Source of the DNA: Carboxylicivirga litoralis | Lineage (GTDB): Bacteria; Bacteroidota; Bacteroidia; Bacteroidales; Marinilabiliaceae | Length of the DNA stretch: 40,602 nt | Direction of reading: 5' to 3' | NCBI RefSeq assembly: GCF_025499605.1 | Contig: NZ_JAFMVC010000031.1 | Span: forward strand, 1 to 40,602 | Shown: positions 25,952-34,999 of the stretch, piece by piece | How positions within the stretch are numbered: position 1 is the first letter of the stretch | Layout: the number at the start of each line of letters is the position of its first letter | The notes under the pieces: model-generated | The model's database searches: none | What the model was told of the DNA's origin: nothing | Seen by the model: only the letters and a program-made list of their open reading frames with translations | Made by a program: the position numbers and the translations under genes

Positions 25952-27127
25952 TTAATACAAGAATCCAAAGAGCCATAAAGGAATTTGATTCTTCTCTCCT
26001 ACTTCCAGCATATGATGCGCCAGGTATTCGTTTCCACCTAATTCTTTACCAGGCACTGTTTCGTCGCCAATGTAAAACTCAAGTTTATCATCCACTTTAA
26101 AGTCACTGCTTTTCGACACATTCACCTGATGTCGATACCCAACCTGATTAAGGAAGAAAGTCCGGTTCATATTTAGCTGACTTACTTCGCCATGTGTGAC
26201 TGAATAATACACATTCGGATTCTGGATGTAAATCTTTGATGGTTTCTTTGCCGACTCACTATCTTCATACAGCATATTAATTAAACGTCCGTTTTTCAGA
26301 TAATTCAGATAGTTCATCACAGTGGCTCTTGACGTTTCAATCTCCTGACTTAAACGACTCACATTGGGTTGAAGCGGAGCCGACTTAGCAATGGAATAGA
26401 GCAATTTACGCAATTTGGGTAAATACTTCAATTCAATTTGTTCAAGGTATGAAATATCAATTTCAAGAATCAGATTAATGTTCTTCACCACATTTTCATG
26501 ATAGTTGCGCTTCTCAAGGAAAAACGGATAATAACCATGTTCCAAATAGTCATTAAAATATGCCAATGGGCGCACTTTAGAACTAATCTCAGCACTTATT
26601 GCTTCATGATTGTTTAATATTTCTTCCAATGAATAAGCCTGGAACTTATTCTTCGTTGCCAAATTCAAGTGCTCACGGAACGAAAACCCGTCCAAACGAT
26701 AAACGGCTACACAATCTTTTAAATCCGGATTTTGATCCATCAGGCGCATGACGGCCGAACCACTAAATACAATTTTTAAATCCTGAAAATTATCGTAACA
26801 ATACCTAAGCTCTTTTGACCAATCGGGGTATTTATACACCTGGTCTAATATTAAGGTCTTCCCCCCTTTCTTTCGAAACTCATCGGCAAAGGAAATAATC
26901 GTGCGTTCGGTAAAATAGAGGTTATTTAAATTGACATACAAGCAACTTTTGTCGTAACCAAAGTTTAATTTGGCAAAATCAAGTAAGAAGGTCGTTTTAC
27001 CAACACCCCTCGCTCCTTTGATACCAATTAAGCGATGATTCCAGTCTATTTCATTCATCAATTCACGTCTAACAGGCGATCCTAGATGCTCTAATAGATA
27101 GCGGTGTGTTTCAAAAAATGATTGCAT
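25952..27127 (-). CDS. AAA-type ATPase (DUF4143 family) with altered Walker B
   Basis: A 391-residue P-loop protein of the widespread AAA plus DUF4143 family, whose cellular role is not known. The AAA part shows Walker A IKGARGVGKTTFLLDFAK (36-53) and Walker B TLILDQVYKYPDWSKEL (91-107). The family normally has LDE here, but the codon is CAG, so the catalytic Glu is Gln96. The region that usually reads DLSRR is DLKDCV (135-140), so conserved arginines are also missing. GFSFREHL (147-154) is kept. A winged-helix-like segment (VSRLSQEIETSRATVMNYLN) and the C-terminal DUF4143-type domain follow. The gene is full length and has a matching promoter, so it is probably expressed, perhaps as an ATP-binding but weakly hydrolysing protein. 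Confidence 0.85.
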   Translation of the reverse strand: MQSFFETHRYLLEHLGSPVRRELMNEIDWNHRLIGIKGARGVGKTTFLLDFAKLNFGYDKSCLYVNLNNLYFTERTIISFADEFRKKGGKTLILDQVYKYPDWSKELRYCYDNFQDLKIVFSGSAVMRLMDQNPDLKDCVAVYRLDGFSFREHLNLATKNKFQAYSLEEILNNHEAISAEISSKVRPLAYFNDYLEHGYYPFFLEKRNYHENVVKNINLILEIDISYLEQIELKYLPKLRKLLYSIAKSAPLQPNVSRLSQEIETSRATVMNYLNYLKNGRLINMLYEDSESAKKPSKIYIQNPNVYYSVTHGEVSQLNMNRTFFLNQVGYRHQVNVSKSSDFKVDDKLEFYIGDETVPGKELGGNEYLAHHMLEVGEKNQIPLWLFGFLY

Positions 27128-27146
27128 TAGCTTAAATTATATATGC

Positions 27147-27179
27147 AAATCTAAAAGGATAATCGAGACAATTGCAAAC
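27147..27179 (-). promoter_or_regulatory. Predicted Bacteroidota promoter of the AAA ATPase gene
   Basis: Minus-strand -7 box TAGATTTG (27154-27147) exactly matches TAnnTTTG. A TTTG -33 element lies 21 bases upstream (27179-27176). The -7 box is 20 bases before the ATG. Confidence 0.5.
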
Positions 27180-27506
27180 TCAACATTGCAATTTTTACAA
27201 TCTCCTGCTATTTATATTTAGTAAAAATAAATACAACAATGCTTTCATTTTCAATATCAAATTGAAGAAACATTTCCATATTAAAAGCTGAAACTTTTCT
27301 TTATTTAGTCAGCAATATTGTTTTAAACATTCATTTTCTATAGCTTACGAGCCTCACATCAAATACTACAAGAAGGTCATACATGACATTTTTCATTTAA
27401 TTTACCCTTATCTAAACACCAAACTAAAGTACTTGTACAAGCTTTCAATTGCCAACTATTTAAGCATTACTCTCATAAACTTTCAATTTACTAATTCAAC
27501 ATATAG

Positions 27507-27541
27507 CAAAAGGTCACTCCTCCATAGTGGAATGACCTTTA
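27507..27541 (-). terminator. Terminator of the TonB-dependent receptor gene
   Basis: AAAGGTCATTCC and GGAGTGACCTTT (minus strand) pair over 12 bp with a G-U, with a short loop, followed by T. It is about 23 bases after the stop at 27564. Confidence 0.85.
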
Positions 27542-27563
27542 TATAGAGCATGCTTTTATTTAA

Positions 27564-29903
27564 TTAAAACTCCAGACGATAACTAAAAAACGGATAAACC
27601 ATTGTCATTCCATGCGGTACCACTTTTTGCTTTTTGAAATCATAGGCCCAGCCAAACATTTCTTCTGTCATTAAAATATTTTTCCCTTGCAGAATAAACA
27701 CGTGCGATACATTGAGACGATTTATTCGGTAATTAACAGCCACGTCCACGTAGAATTTATTACTTTCCTGCCAATCAAATGCGCGTGTCTCATCCAACAC
27801 AACCATCTCAGAAGATTTTGACAACTCCTGATTAGGAGGAGTAAAACGATTGCCACCCATATAAGTTAGCTTTCCATTAATACTAAAAAGGTTGTTTTCG
27901 CGCACTTTCCATTCTTTTCCACTTAAAAGGTTTAGAACAACATTGCGATTGTATGAAGTATTTCTCTCTATTCCGTCGCCACCTTTATACTTTGAATCGA
28001 AAAAAGAGCCAGTAAACATATAGTAATAACCATCTTTCATAAAGCGTTCGATGGTAATATCAACACCAACATTAGAACCTGTGCCCGTATTTATTAATGG
28101 CTCATCAAAATACATATCCCATTGATAGTTTATTAAAGACTCTGAACTTCCTGCTATTACCGGCACATCGTACAAGCGCTGGTAATATGGCTCTATCTTA
28201 ACACTCATATTATCCGATACACGCCAGTCGTATGAAAAAACGAAGTGATCGGCCTTTGTCACTTTTAAATCAGGATTCAAATAATTACCGGAATCATTTT
28301 GCGCCAGATAAAAACGTAATGCCTCCAATCGGCTATGTTTACCATAAGCCAGGCTAAAAGAATGTTTCGGTATAAATCGCCAGGTTAGTCCCAAGCGAGG
28401 TTCAGGAATGAATTCTTCATTTAAACCAAAATAACTGAAGTTCATCCCGGCATTTACATCAATTGTTGGAGCAACACGAAATTTACTTTGTGTATAAGCT
28501 TGCATCAGATAAGAATTATCCCGCTGATCAGCAATGCGGATTAACTCCACTTCCACTCCAGGATTCGGATTTCCCTTTATATCCAAATCAAAACTTAAGT
28601 TAGTATAGGTAACACCTGTGCGATTGGTATGACGATTTCCAAATTTATGATTGAGGTATGTACTTGCTATCAAACGATAGTTTTTTTCACTATGATCAGC
28701 AATTGGGATGACGCTACCATCGCGTTGAAACTGTTCACTTTCATTGGTGAAACCATCAAATGCCCCCACTAAAGAGGTAAAAACATAGCTACTTTGACCA
28801 ATATTCACACGATGATTGATACCGCCAGCTGCTATCTCTGATCCTGTATCGTATTCATTATTGTCCCAAGATGTTTCCCACTCATTGGGGTCTTCATCCG
28901 GTTCAAAAGCCACATTACTTTTACCTCCTATACCCCAAAACGAGAATGTTCCGGCTTTTTTCGTTGGCAAATGCAATTTAAAGCTTAAATCCTGGTAATT
29001 AGGCAAACCCACATCCATATGAGCCAGCTGCCCTACCAGGCCCATTGATGAATAACGGTAATTAAACAAGTAAGAAGCGTCTCCACCCTTTTTAAAAGGT
29101 CCTTCAGAACTGATGTCAATACCCTGACTCCCGATCTGAAAGGCCGATTCTCGCTTATCATTATTCCCATTACGAAATTTCATATCAAACACTCCCGACA
29201 TGGCATTGCCATACTCCGCTGGAAAAGCGCCTGTAAAAAAATCGGAGTTATCGAGCATATTAACACTAAAAACTGTTTCGATACCTCCTCCATTATTAAT
29301 CCCATTCAGATGATTAGGAGCTGGTATTTCAACACCTTCCAAGCGCCACAAAATACCCTTTGGAGCATTACCTCGAACCACTATGGCATTATCATTCACT
29401 CCCTCGGCCATGGTAACACCTGCAAACGAGCCTGCCAGACGTGATGGGTCATTCCAACCGCCTGCAAAACGTCCGGCCTCTTCAACTGTGAACGAACGTG
29501 CCGATAATGTGGCCATGTTGTTTTGTGCTTTGTCTTTTCGTTGCTGTGGTTTAACCACTACCTCATTTAACTGCTGATAGGTTTCTTTGAGGGCTACATT
29601 CAACACCACTTCTTTTCCTGAACCAACCATTACTTCAGACAAGATTGCAGGCTCGTAGCCCATAAAGCTAATTTGAATCGTATAGCGTCCAACAGGTACA
29701 TCTTCTATAGTAAAATAGCCGTTTAAATCGGTAATTATACCCAGTTGAGGATTCGTTTCCATCACCACCACATTAACGCCAGGAATACTGATTTCTGAAT
29801 CAGCATCGACCACCCTGCCTTTAATTGTTTGTGCAGGCTGCCCCCATGCAATACCAACAAATCCTCCAACACCAATTAATAAGGCTACAATAATTTTCTT
29901 CAT
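27564..29903 (-). CDS. TonB-dependent outer-membrane receptor with carboxypeptidase-like domain
   Basis: A 779-residue outer-membrane protein. A signal peptide (MKKIIVALLIGVGGFVGIAWG) precedes a carboxypeptidase-regulatory-like domain (GRVVDADSEISIPGVNVVVM through VPVGRYTIQISFMGYE, about 29-84). A plug domain follows (FAGGWNDPSRLAGSFAGV, then NDNAIVVRGNAPKGILWRLE and GVFDMKFRNGN, about 150-245). The rest is a beta-barrel ending in a terminal aromatic strand (YPFFSYRLEF), the BAM recognition signal. At 779 residues it is shorter than SusC-type receptors, and no SusD partner is present, so a small ligand rather than a large glycan is more likely. The substrate is unknown. The divergently read beta-mannosidase is two genes away. 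An AraC-type regulator directly upstream probably controls it. Confidence 0.9.
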   Translation of the reverse strand: MKKIIVALLIGVGGFVGIAWGQPAQTIKGRVVDADSEISIPGVNVVVMETNPQLGIITDLNGYFTIEDVPVGRYTIQISFMGYEPAILSEVMVGSGKEVVLNVALKETYQQLNEVVVKPQQRKDKAQNNMATLSARSFTVEEAGRFAGGWNDPSRLAGSFAGVTMAEGVNDNAIVVRGNAPKGILWRLEGVEIPAPNHLNGINNGGGIETVFSVNMLDNSDFFTGAFPAEYGNAMSGVFDMKFRNGNNDKRESAFQIGSQGIDISSEGPFKKGGDASYLFNYRYSSMGLVGQLAHMDVGLPNYQDLSFKLHLPTKKAGTFSFWGIGGKSNVAFEPDEDPNEWETSWDNNEYDTGSEIAAGGINHRVNIGQSSYVFTSLVGAFDGFTNESEQFQRDGSVIPIADHSEKNYRLIASTYLNHKFGNRHTNRTGVTYTNLSFDLDIKGNPNPGVEVELIRIADQRDNSYLMQAYTQSKFRVAPTIDVNAGMNFSYFGLNEEFIPEPRLGLTWRFIPKHSFSLAYGKHSRLEALRFYLAQNDSGNYLNPDLKVTKADHFVFSYDWRVSDNMSVKIEPYYQRLYDVPVIAGSSESLINYQWDMYFDEPLINTGTGSNVGVDITIERFMKDGYYYMFTGSFFDSKYKGGDGIERNTSYNRNVVLNLLSGKEWKVRENNLFSINGKLTYMGGNRFTPPNQELSKSSEMVVLDETRAFDWQESNKFYVDVAVNYRINRLNVSHVFILQGKNILMTEEMFGWAYDFKKQKVVPHGMTMVYPFFSYRLEF

Positions 29904-29932
29904 GCTTGTTTAGATTTTAAACATTTATGAAG

Positions 29933-29940
29933 CAAAAATA
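29933..29940 (-). promoter_or_regulatory. Predicted -7 box of the receptor gene
   Basis: Minus-strand TATTTTTG exactly matches TAnnTTTG and lies 29 bases before the ATG. No clear TTTG is found at the expected -33 spacing, so the promoter may need an activator such as the adjacent AraC-type protein. Confidence 0.4.
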
Positions 29941-30033
29941 CCAGCTAAAAGGAGTATAAAAGTCCTGTTTTATAAACCCGAACCAATCAGTAATAGCTGA
30001 TTTACTAATATTTACAAAGAAACAGCGACTCTT

Positions 30034-31137
30034 TTATAAAGTCGTACATTTTTTCTTGTATTCCGACGGTGTTAGTTCGGTCATTTTCTTAAAAGTAGTA
30101 TTAAACGATGTTTTGGAACTGAACCCGGCCTCGAATGCAATACCCAAAATTGAGAGATTATTGTTATCGTTATCGGCCAGCATATGCTTTGCTTTTTCAA
30201 CCCGATATCGATTTACAAACTGAAAGAAATTTTCATCGTATCCTTTATTGATAACATAAGACAATTGATGCGAGGTGATATCGACCATTTGAGCCAGTTT
30301 AATCAGGTTTAAATCACTTTCTAAATACGGCGCTTTGTCTTCCATTATGCCATCGAGCTTTTGTTTCAGCTCTACAACTTTATCATCGGCCAACAATGGT
30401 CGCTTTGATTCTTTGGTTTGCTCTTCAGCACTTATATCCATCACCAGCTGCACACCGGCTGTATCCTTAGGAAATATCTCTGTTTGCTTCAGGGCATTGT
30501 AGCAAATAAATAAAACCACACCAAGTACAGCGGCATTCATAAATACATTGAGTGGTAATTCGAAAAACACCAGGTTAAATATTCCAACACTAACAACAAG
30601 AACAATCATGGCCATGATAATATACTCTAACCAGTTTAAGTTAATGGCCTGTGTAGAGGAAGTATATTTCTGAATATTCTTCTGATGTTTTCTAATTCGA
30701 AAGAATGACAGAGATGTATATATCAATGCATTCATTAAAATTAATAGCATCTGAAAATAGTATAAATCAGATGAGATAAGAGCATCTGTAAAAATCAGAA
30801 GCAAATAGACTGCTGGAAGCACTATAAACCTATAAGCATCTTTTCGCCAATCATAGGCTGGTACCGAAAAATAACTGACTGCGATAAAAAATATTGGAGG
30901 AGCTAAAAATTGAACCCATGCCACCGGCCAGTATGAGCTTATTGTAACGTTATTTCCCGAAATGATTAAATATATCTCATCAAACCAGTAAGTAGACCAA
31001 AGTAACAGTAAAAAACCAAACCACCTATTGGCTTTAACATTTACTTTCATTGGGTTTGACACCAAAATAAACGACATTAATAATAACAAATTAAATACCA
31101 ATATATCCAGCAGGTTCAATATCATAAATCTATGCAA
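30034..31137 (-). CDS. Membrane-anchored AraC-family transcription regulator
   Basis: A 367-residue regulator. The first about 220 residues are hydrophobic, with about seven predicted membrane helices. A linker (about 225-260) leads to a C-terminal AraC/XylS double helix-turn-helix domain. Its first helix-turn-helix is seen at DLNLIKLAQMVDITSHQLSY, followed by FFQFVNRYRVEKAKHML, and the second at SILGIAFEAGFSSKTSFNTTF ending in the conserved LTPSEYKKK. Such seven-helix plus AraC proteins are common in Bacteroidota and are thought to sense a membrane or periplasmic signal. It lies 130 bases upstream of the TonB receptor in the same direction, which suggests the receptor is its target. A second possible start is Met 5 (31125). 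Confidence 0.88.
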   Translation of the reverse strand: MHRFMILNLLDILVFNLLLLMSFILVSNPMKVNVKANRWFGFLLLLWSTYWFDEIYLIISGNNVTISSYWPVAWVQFLAPPIFFIAVSYFSVPAYDWRKDAYRFIVLPAVYLLLIFTDALISSDLYYFQMLLILMNALIYTSLSFFRIRKHQKNIQKYTSSTQAINLNWLEYIIMAMIVLVVSVGIFNLVFFELPLNVFMNAAVLGVVLFICYNALKQTEIFPKDTAGVQLVMDISAEEQTKESKRPLLADDKVVELKQKLDGIMEDKAPYLESDLNLIKLAQMVDITSHQLSYVINKGYDENFFQFVNRYRVEKAKHMLADNDNNNLSILGIAFEAGFSSKTSFNTTFKKMTELTPSEYKKKCTTL

Positions 31138-31243
31138 TAATAATTGTTCTCAGGCTAAAGATACAAATATTAGAATTGCACCATTGAGAGAAAACAATAG
31201 ATATTAAGTGAGAATATGTTTATCTTTTTAAACAATTGTCTCC

Positions 31244-31272
31244 TTTGAAAAGACTGTAACATTGTAGTTTTA
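31244..31272 (+). promoter_or_regulatory. Possible promoter of the beta-mannosidase gene
   Basis: TTTG (31244-31247) and TAGTTTTA (31265-31272, one mismatch to TAnnTTTG) lie 17 bases apart, 19 bases before the ATG. Spacing is a little short, so confidence is low. Confidence 0.35.
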
Positions 31273-31291
31273 CGGCAACAATTTTTGCAAT

Positions 31292-33874
31292 ATGAAAACA
31301 TTAACACATTCTATTTTTCTAGCATTTACTTTGCTTTCTCTGATGGCCTGTTCCCACACCAACAACTCGCCATCTTCTGTAACCATTAACATTGATAAAG
31401 GCTGGCAGTTTAGCGAATCTGACAAAAATGAATGGCTTGATGCCGAAGTTCCTGGCTGCATACACACCGATTTATTAAATCATGATTTAATTAAGGACCC
31501 TTTTTATCGCCTTAATGAACACGATTTGCAATGGATCGACAAAAAAGACTGGGTATATCAAACGACTTTCAACATTGATAAATACACGTTTAATAAGGAA
31601 CGCATAAGCCTTAACTTTGCAGGTCTGGATACATATGCAGATGTGTATTTGAACAATGAACTAATATTAAAAGCCGACAATATGTTCCGTGGCTGGACGG
31701 TTGATTGTAAAAAGTACATTAAAGAGGGAGACAACAAATTGCGCATCTATTTCCACTCGCCCATCAAAGTAGGCCTGGATATTTACGACAACTATCCTTA
31801 TGTGGTGCAATCATCAGCCAACGATCTGGCCAAGATTGGGCAAGTACCAGGCGAAAAGTGGGTGAGTCCGCATGTGCGTAAGGCACCTTATCAATTCGGT
31901 TGGGACTGGGGACCACGCCTTGTCACTTCCGGCATTTGGGAACCTATCACTTTAAAAGCCTGGAATACGGCACGATTGGATAATATCCACACCAATCAGC
32001 TTGATATCTCCGAAACGGTTGCGTTATTAAATTCAGTATTTGAAATTGAGGCTCAAACCAGTGAAAATGCCGAACTAAGCATTTTTGTCAATAACGAAGA
32101 GCTATCCACTAAAAAAGTACAACTACAAGAAGGACTGCATACTTATAAGGTTGACTTTGAAATTGAAAATCCTAAAAGGTGGTGGAGCAATGGCTTAGGT
32201 GATGCTCATCTTTATAAGGTTAAAGGCCAGTTGAAAACCAAGGCTGGCATTGAAACTTTCGAGCATACTTTGGGTCTCAGAACCATAGAACTTGTTCGCG
32301 AAGATGACGAAACAGGTCGTTCGTTCTATTTTAAATTGAACGGACAACCTGTTTTTATGAAAGGCGCCAACTACATTCCAAACGATGTTTTTTTGGATCG
32401 TGTGTCCCCTGAGAAGTATGAACACATCATTAAATCGGCCGCTGATTGTCATTTTAATATGCTGCGTGTTTGGGGTGGCGGCATCTACGAAAAAGAAATT
32501 TTCTATGCCCTATGTGACAAGTACGGTATTTTGGTTTGGCAGGACTTTATGTTTGCCTGCAATATGTATCCAGGTCACCCTGAATTTCTTGAAAGCGTTA
32601 AACATGAAGCGGAATACAATGTGCGCCGATTACGCAACCATCCTAGTATTGCCCTTTGGTGTGGTAATAACGAGATTTTAGCCGCCTGGTTTGGTTGGGG
32701 CTGGAAAGAAGATAACGAGAAGAAACAACCCGATGGAGCAAAAGCGATGTGGCAGGCGTACAAAGACATTTTTCTGGATGTATTACCTAAAGCCGTTCAG
32801 GCACACGACCCAATCAAACAATACTGGGCATCAAGTCCACAGGCTGAAGATACCATCCGCACCAATAAAATTGATGGCGATGAGCACGACTGGCGTATCT
32901 GGTTCCAGGATGTTCCGTTTATTACCTATCACGATGGAGCCGCACGTTTTGTCAGCGAATATGGTTTCCAGTCGTTCCCGGAGTTAAAGACGGTTAAGAA
33001 ATATACTATTCCTGAAGATTACGACATTAATTCGGAAGTGATGAAATCGCACCAGCGCTCGTTTATTGGCAATGGAGCCATCAAACGCTATATGGATAAC
33101 TATTATCGTAACCCAAAAGATTTTGAATCCTTCTTATACGTAGGTTTATTACTACAAGCCGAAGGTATCAGAACCGGCATTGAAGGGCATCGTATTAATA
33201 TGCCAACAACCATGGGAAGCTTATACTGGCAGCTAAACGATGTGTGGCCGGTAGCATCCTGGTCGAGCATCGACTATTTTGGCAACTGGAAAGCACTGCA
33301 GTACTTTACACGCAAAGCCTTTGCGCCAATTATTGCCGTGCCGGACACAAAAACAGATGACCTGCTAGTATATAGTGTTTCAGACAATTTTGAAGATAAA
33401 ACAGGGCACCTTGAGTTAACAATCCTGGATTTTGAAGGCAAAGAACTTTGGTCGAATACTAACAATATCACTGTCAAAGCAAATACATCGAATATCATCT
33501 TTAAAAAGTCGCTTCAAAAGCTGCTGAAAGGAATAAATACATCCAACGCAGTATTGTCAACCAAATTATTTATTGACAACCAGTTAACTTATTCGACCAC
33601 CAGCTATTTTAAAGAAGCTAAAGACTTAAGTCTGCCTCAACCACAAGTTAGTAGCTCAGTTAAAAAGGTTGATAAAGGCTACGAGATAACGGTTTCGACT
33701 GATAAATTGGCTAAGAATCTTTACCTCAGCTACAATGAAGCTGAAGGCTGGTATTCAGATAATTATTTTGATTTACTACCGGGCCAATCCAAAACCATTG
33801 TTTTTGAAACAAAGGAAATAATTGAAGATTTCAATAGTAAGTTATTGATTCGCACGCTTGACGATACTTACTAG
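31292..33874 (+). CDS. Beta-mannosidase, glycoside hydrolase family 2, lipoprotein
   Basis: An 860-residue exo-beta-mannosidase that should release terminal beta-mannose from oligosaccharides such as the N-glycan core or mannans. A lipoprotein signal peptide ends in SLMAC (Cys20), so it is membrane-anchored, probably periplasmic or on the surface. The N-terminal sugar-binding sandwich (GWQFSESDKNEWLDAEVPG, NFAGLDTYADVYLN) and immunoglobulin-like domain precede the barrel. The barrel has WCGNNEI (about 456-462, acid/base Glu) and FVSEYGFQSFPE (nucleophile Glu about 556), and ends with GSLYWQLNDVWPVASWSSID, all as in GH2 beta-mannosidases. Length is normal. It is divergent from the AraC gene, has its own terminator and lies in a region with PNGase F-like and mannose-6-phosphate isomerase genes, which supports a glycan-use role. 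Confidence 0.93.
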   Translation: MKTLTHSIFLAFTLLSLMACSHTNNSPSSVTINIDKGWQFSESDKNEWLDAEVPGCIHTDLLNHDLIKDPFYRLNEHDLQWIDKKDWVYQTTFNIDKYTFNKERISLNFAGLDTYADVYLNNELILKADNMFRGWTVDCKKYIKEGDNKLRIYFHSPIKVGLDIYDNYPYVVQSSANDLAKIGQVPGEKWVSPHVRKAPYQFGWDWGPRLVTSGIWEPITLKAWNTARLDNIHTNQLDISETVALLNSVFEIEAQTSENAELSIFVNNEELSTKKVQLQEGLHTYKVDFEIENPKRWWSNGLGDAHLYKVKGQLKTKAGIETFEHTLGLRTIELVREDDETGRSFYFKLNGQPVFMKGANYIPNDVFLDRVSPEKYEHIIKSAADCHFNMLRVWGGGIYEKEIFYALCDKYGILVWQDFMFACNMYPGHPEFLESVKHEAEYNVRRLRNHPSIALWCGNNEILAAWFGWGWKEDNEKKQPDGAKAMWQAYKDIFLDVLPKAVQAHDPIKQYWASSPQAEDTIRTNKIDGDEHDWRIWFQDVPFITYHDGAARFVSEYGFQSFPELKTVKKYTIPEDYDINSEVMKSHQRSFIGNGAIKRYMDNYYRNPKDFESFLYVGLLLQAEGIRTGIEGHRINMPTTMGSLYWQLNDVWPVASWSSIDYFGNWKALQYFTRKAFAPIIAVPDTKTDDLLVYSVSDNFEDKTGHLELTILDFEGKELWSNTNNITVKANTSNIIFKKSLQKLLKGINTSNAVLSTKLFIDNQLTYSTTSYFKEAKDLSLPQPQVSSSVKKVDKGYEITVSTDKLAKNLYLSYNEAEGWYSDNYFDLLPGQSKTIVFETKEIIEDFNSKLLIRTLDDTY

Positions 33875-33897
33875 CAATAAGGCAGTACACTTTAAAA

Positions 33898-33942
33898 AAA
33901 ACGGTTCAAGGGTTCATCTGTTAATCCTGAACCGTTTTTTTT
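33898..33942 (+). terminator. Terminator of the beta-mannosidase gene
   Basis: AACGGTTCAAGG pairs with CCTGAACCGTT with a single mismatch or bulge, then a run of T (TTTTTTT). It lies about 24 bases after the stop. Confidence 0.85.
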
Positions 33943-34160
33943 ATGTAAGCCTTTAATCCGTTCATCACTACCAATGAGCTAAGTGGCCTTTCATGCCTGT
34001 TCGTGTTTCTCTGCATCTTGTATATTTTACAATGACCGATCGGAACAAAGATGAAATCAATGCAAAACAATACATAATACTTATTGTAATCATACAAACA
34101 CTGGAATAATTAACAATAAGGTTATAAATTGCTTCTCATAATTAATCAAACACTAAAACT

Positions 34161-34850
34161 ATGAAGAAGTTAGTAGCAGAATTTTTTGGCACCTTATGGT
34201 TAGTTCTGGGAGGATGTGGCAGTGCTGTGCTGGCAGCTGGTTACCCAGAGTTAGGAATTGGTTTTGTAGGTGTTTCCATCGCATTTGGATTAACCGTTGT
34301 CACCATGGCCTATGCCATCGGACATATCTCAGGATGCCACCTGAACCCGGCCGTCACCATTGGTCTATGGGCCGGTGGTCGTTTTGATAAGAAAGAGATT
34401 GCGCCGTATATTATCGCGCAGGTACTGGGAGCTACTGTAGCTGCCGCCATTTTGTACCTGATTGCGAGTGGTAAACCAGGTTTTGATATGGGTGGATTTG
34501 CGGCCAACGGCTATGGCGACCATTCACCCGATGGCTACAATATGCTGGCTGCATTGGTATGTGAAATTGTAATGACTTTTATGTTCTTAATTGTCATCCT
34601 TGGTGCTACACACTCAAAAGCACCAAAAGGTTTTGCTGGATTAGCTATCGGGCTGGCTTTAACACTTATTCATTTAATCAGTATCCCCGTCACCAACACC
34701 TCTGTTAACCCGGCACGAAGCACCAGTCAGGCAATTTTTGTTGGCGACTGGGCAATGGGGCAACTTTGGCTGTTTTGGATAGCACCTATTATTGGTGCAG
34801 TTTTAGCTGGCATTGTGTATAAGTATTTGTCGCCTGAAGAAGAAGAATAA
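34161..34850 (+). CDS. aqpZ: Aquaporin Z
   Basis: A 229-residue inner-membrane water channel of the major intrinsic protein family. Both NPA boxes are present, in [14 protein letters not shown] (57-70; NPA 62-64) and [15 protein letters not shown] (179-193; NPA 183-185). The arginine of the selectivity filter follows the second box. Phe42 in [11 protein letters not shown] and His in [10 protein letters not shown], together with Thr180, complete the narrow AqpZ-type filter, so it conducts water rather than glycerol. Six membrane helices and length are normal, and the start [20 protein letters not shown] matches AqpZ. It is alone in its transcription unit on the plus strand, convergent with the manA gene; an inverted repeat lies between them. 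Confidence 0.96.
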   Translation: MKKLVAEFFGTLWLVLGGCGSAVLAAGYPELGIGFVGVSIAFGLTVVTMAYAIGHISGCHLNPAVTIGLWAGGRFDKKEIAPYIIAQVLGATVAAAILYLIASGKPGFDMGGFAANGYGDHSPDGYNMLAALVCEIVMTFMFLIVILGATHSKAPKGFAGLAIGLALTLIHLISIPVTNTSVNPARSTSQAIFVGDWAMGQLWLFWIAPIIGAVLAGIVYKYLSPEEEE

Positions 34851-34856
34851 TCTCTA

Positions 34857-34991
34857 ATGAGGGTGAACAAAAAACATCAAAAGAACCCGTTCACTGAGCG
34901 GAGTCGAAGTGATTACATACAGATAACCAACTTTCTTTACATTTCATCTCGACTCCGCTCGATGACCAAACTTCGCTTTCGGACACCCTCT
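34857..34991. repeat. Inverted-repeat element between convergent genes
   Basis: The gap between aqpZ and manA contains a 21-base arm CACTGAGCGGAGTCGAAGTG (34892-34911) and its near inverse CATCTCGACTCCGCTCGATG (34945-34964), sharing GAGCGGAGTCGA. Outer arms GAGGGTG (34859-34865) and CACCCTC (34984-34990) are also inverted, so the whole 135 bases are roughly symmetric. There is no coding capacity or transposase. It resembles short palindromic dispersed repeats seen in Bacteroidota genomes and could act as a bidirectional terminator. Confidence 0.6.
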
Positions 34992-34999
34992 TTTTACTA

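Larger units (their letters stand above)
27128..27563. other. 436-base spacer without a gene
   Basis: AT-rich stretch between the ATPase and TonB receptor genes. It holds the ATPase promoter at its left end and the receptor terminator at its right end; I see no open frame, RNA gene or repeat in the middle. Confidence 0.6.

Noticed and set aside
29985-30002. AATCAG-N6-CTGATT hairpin as terminator of the AraC gene
   Set aside because: The stem is only 6 bp with no T run; it could equally be a regulator site or chance.
34857-34991. Insertion sequence
   Set aside because: No coding capacity or transposase and no flanking target duplication that I can see; kept only as a repeat.
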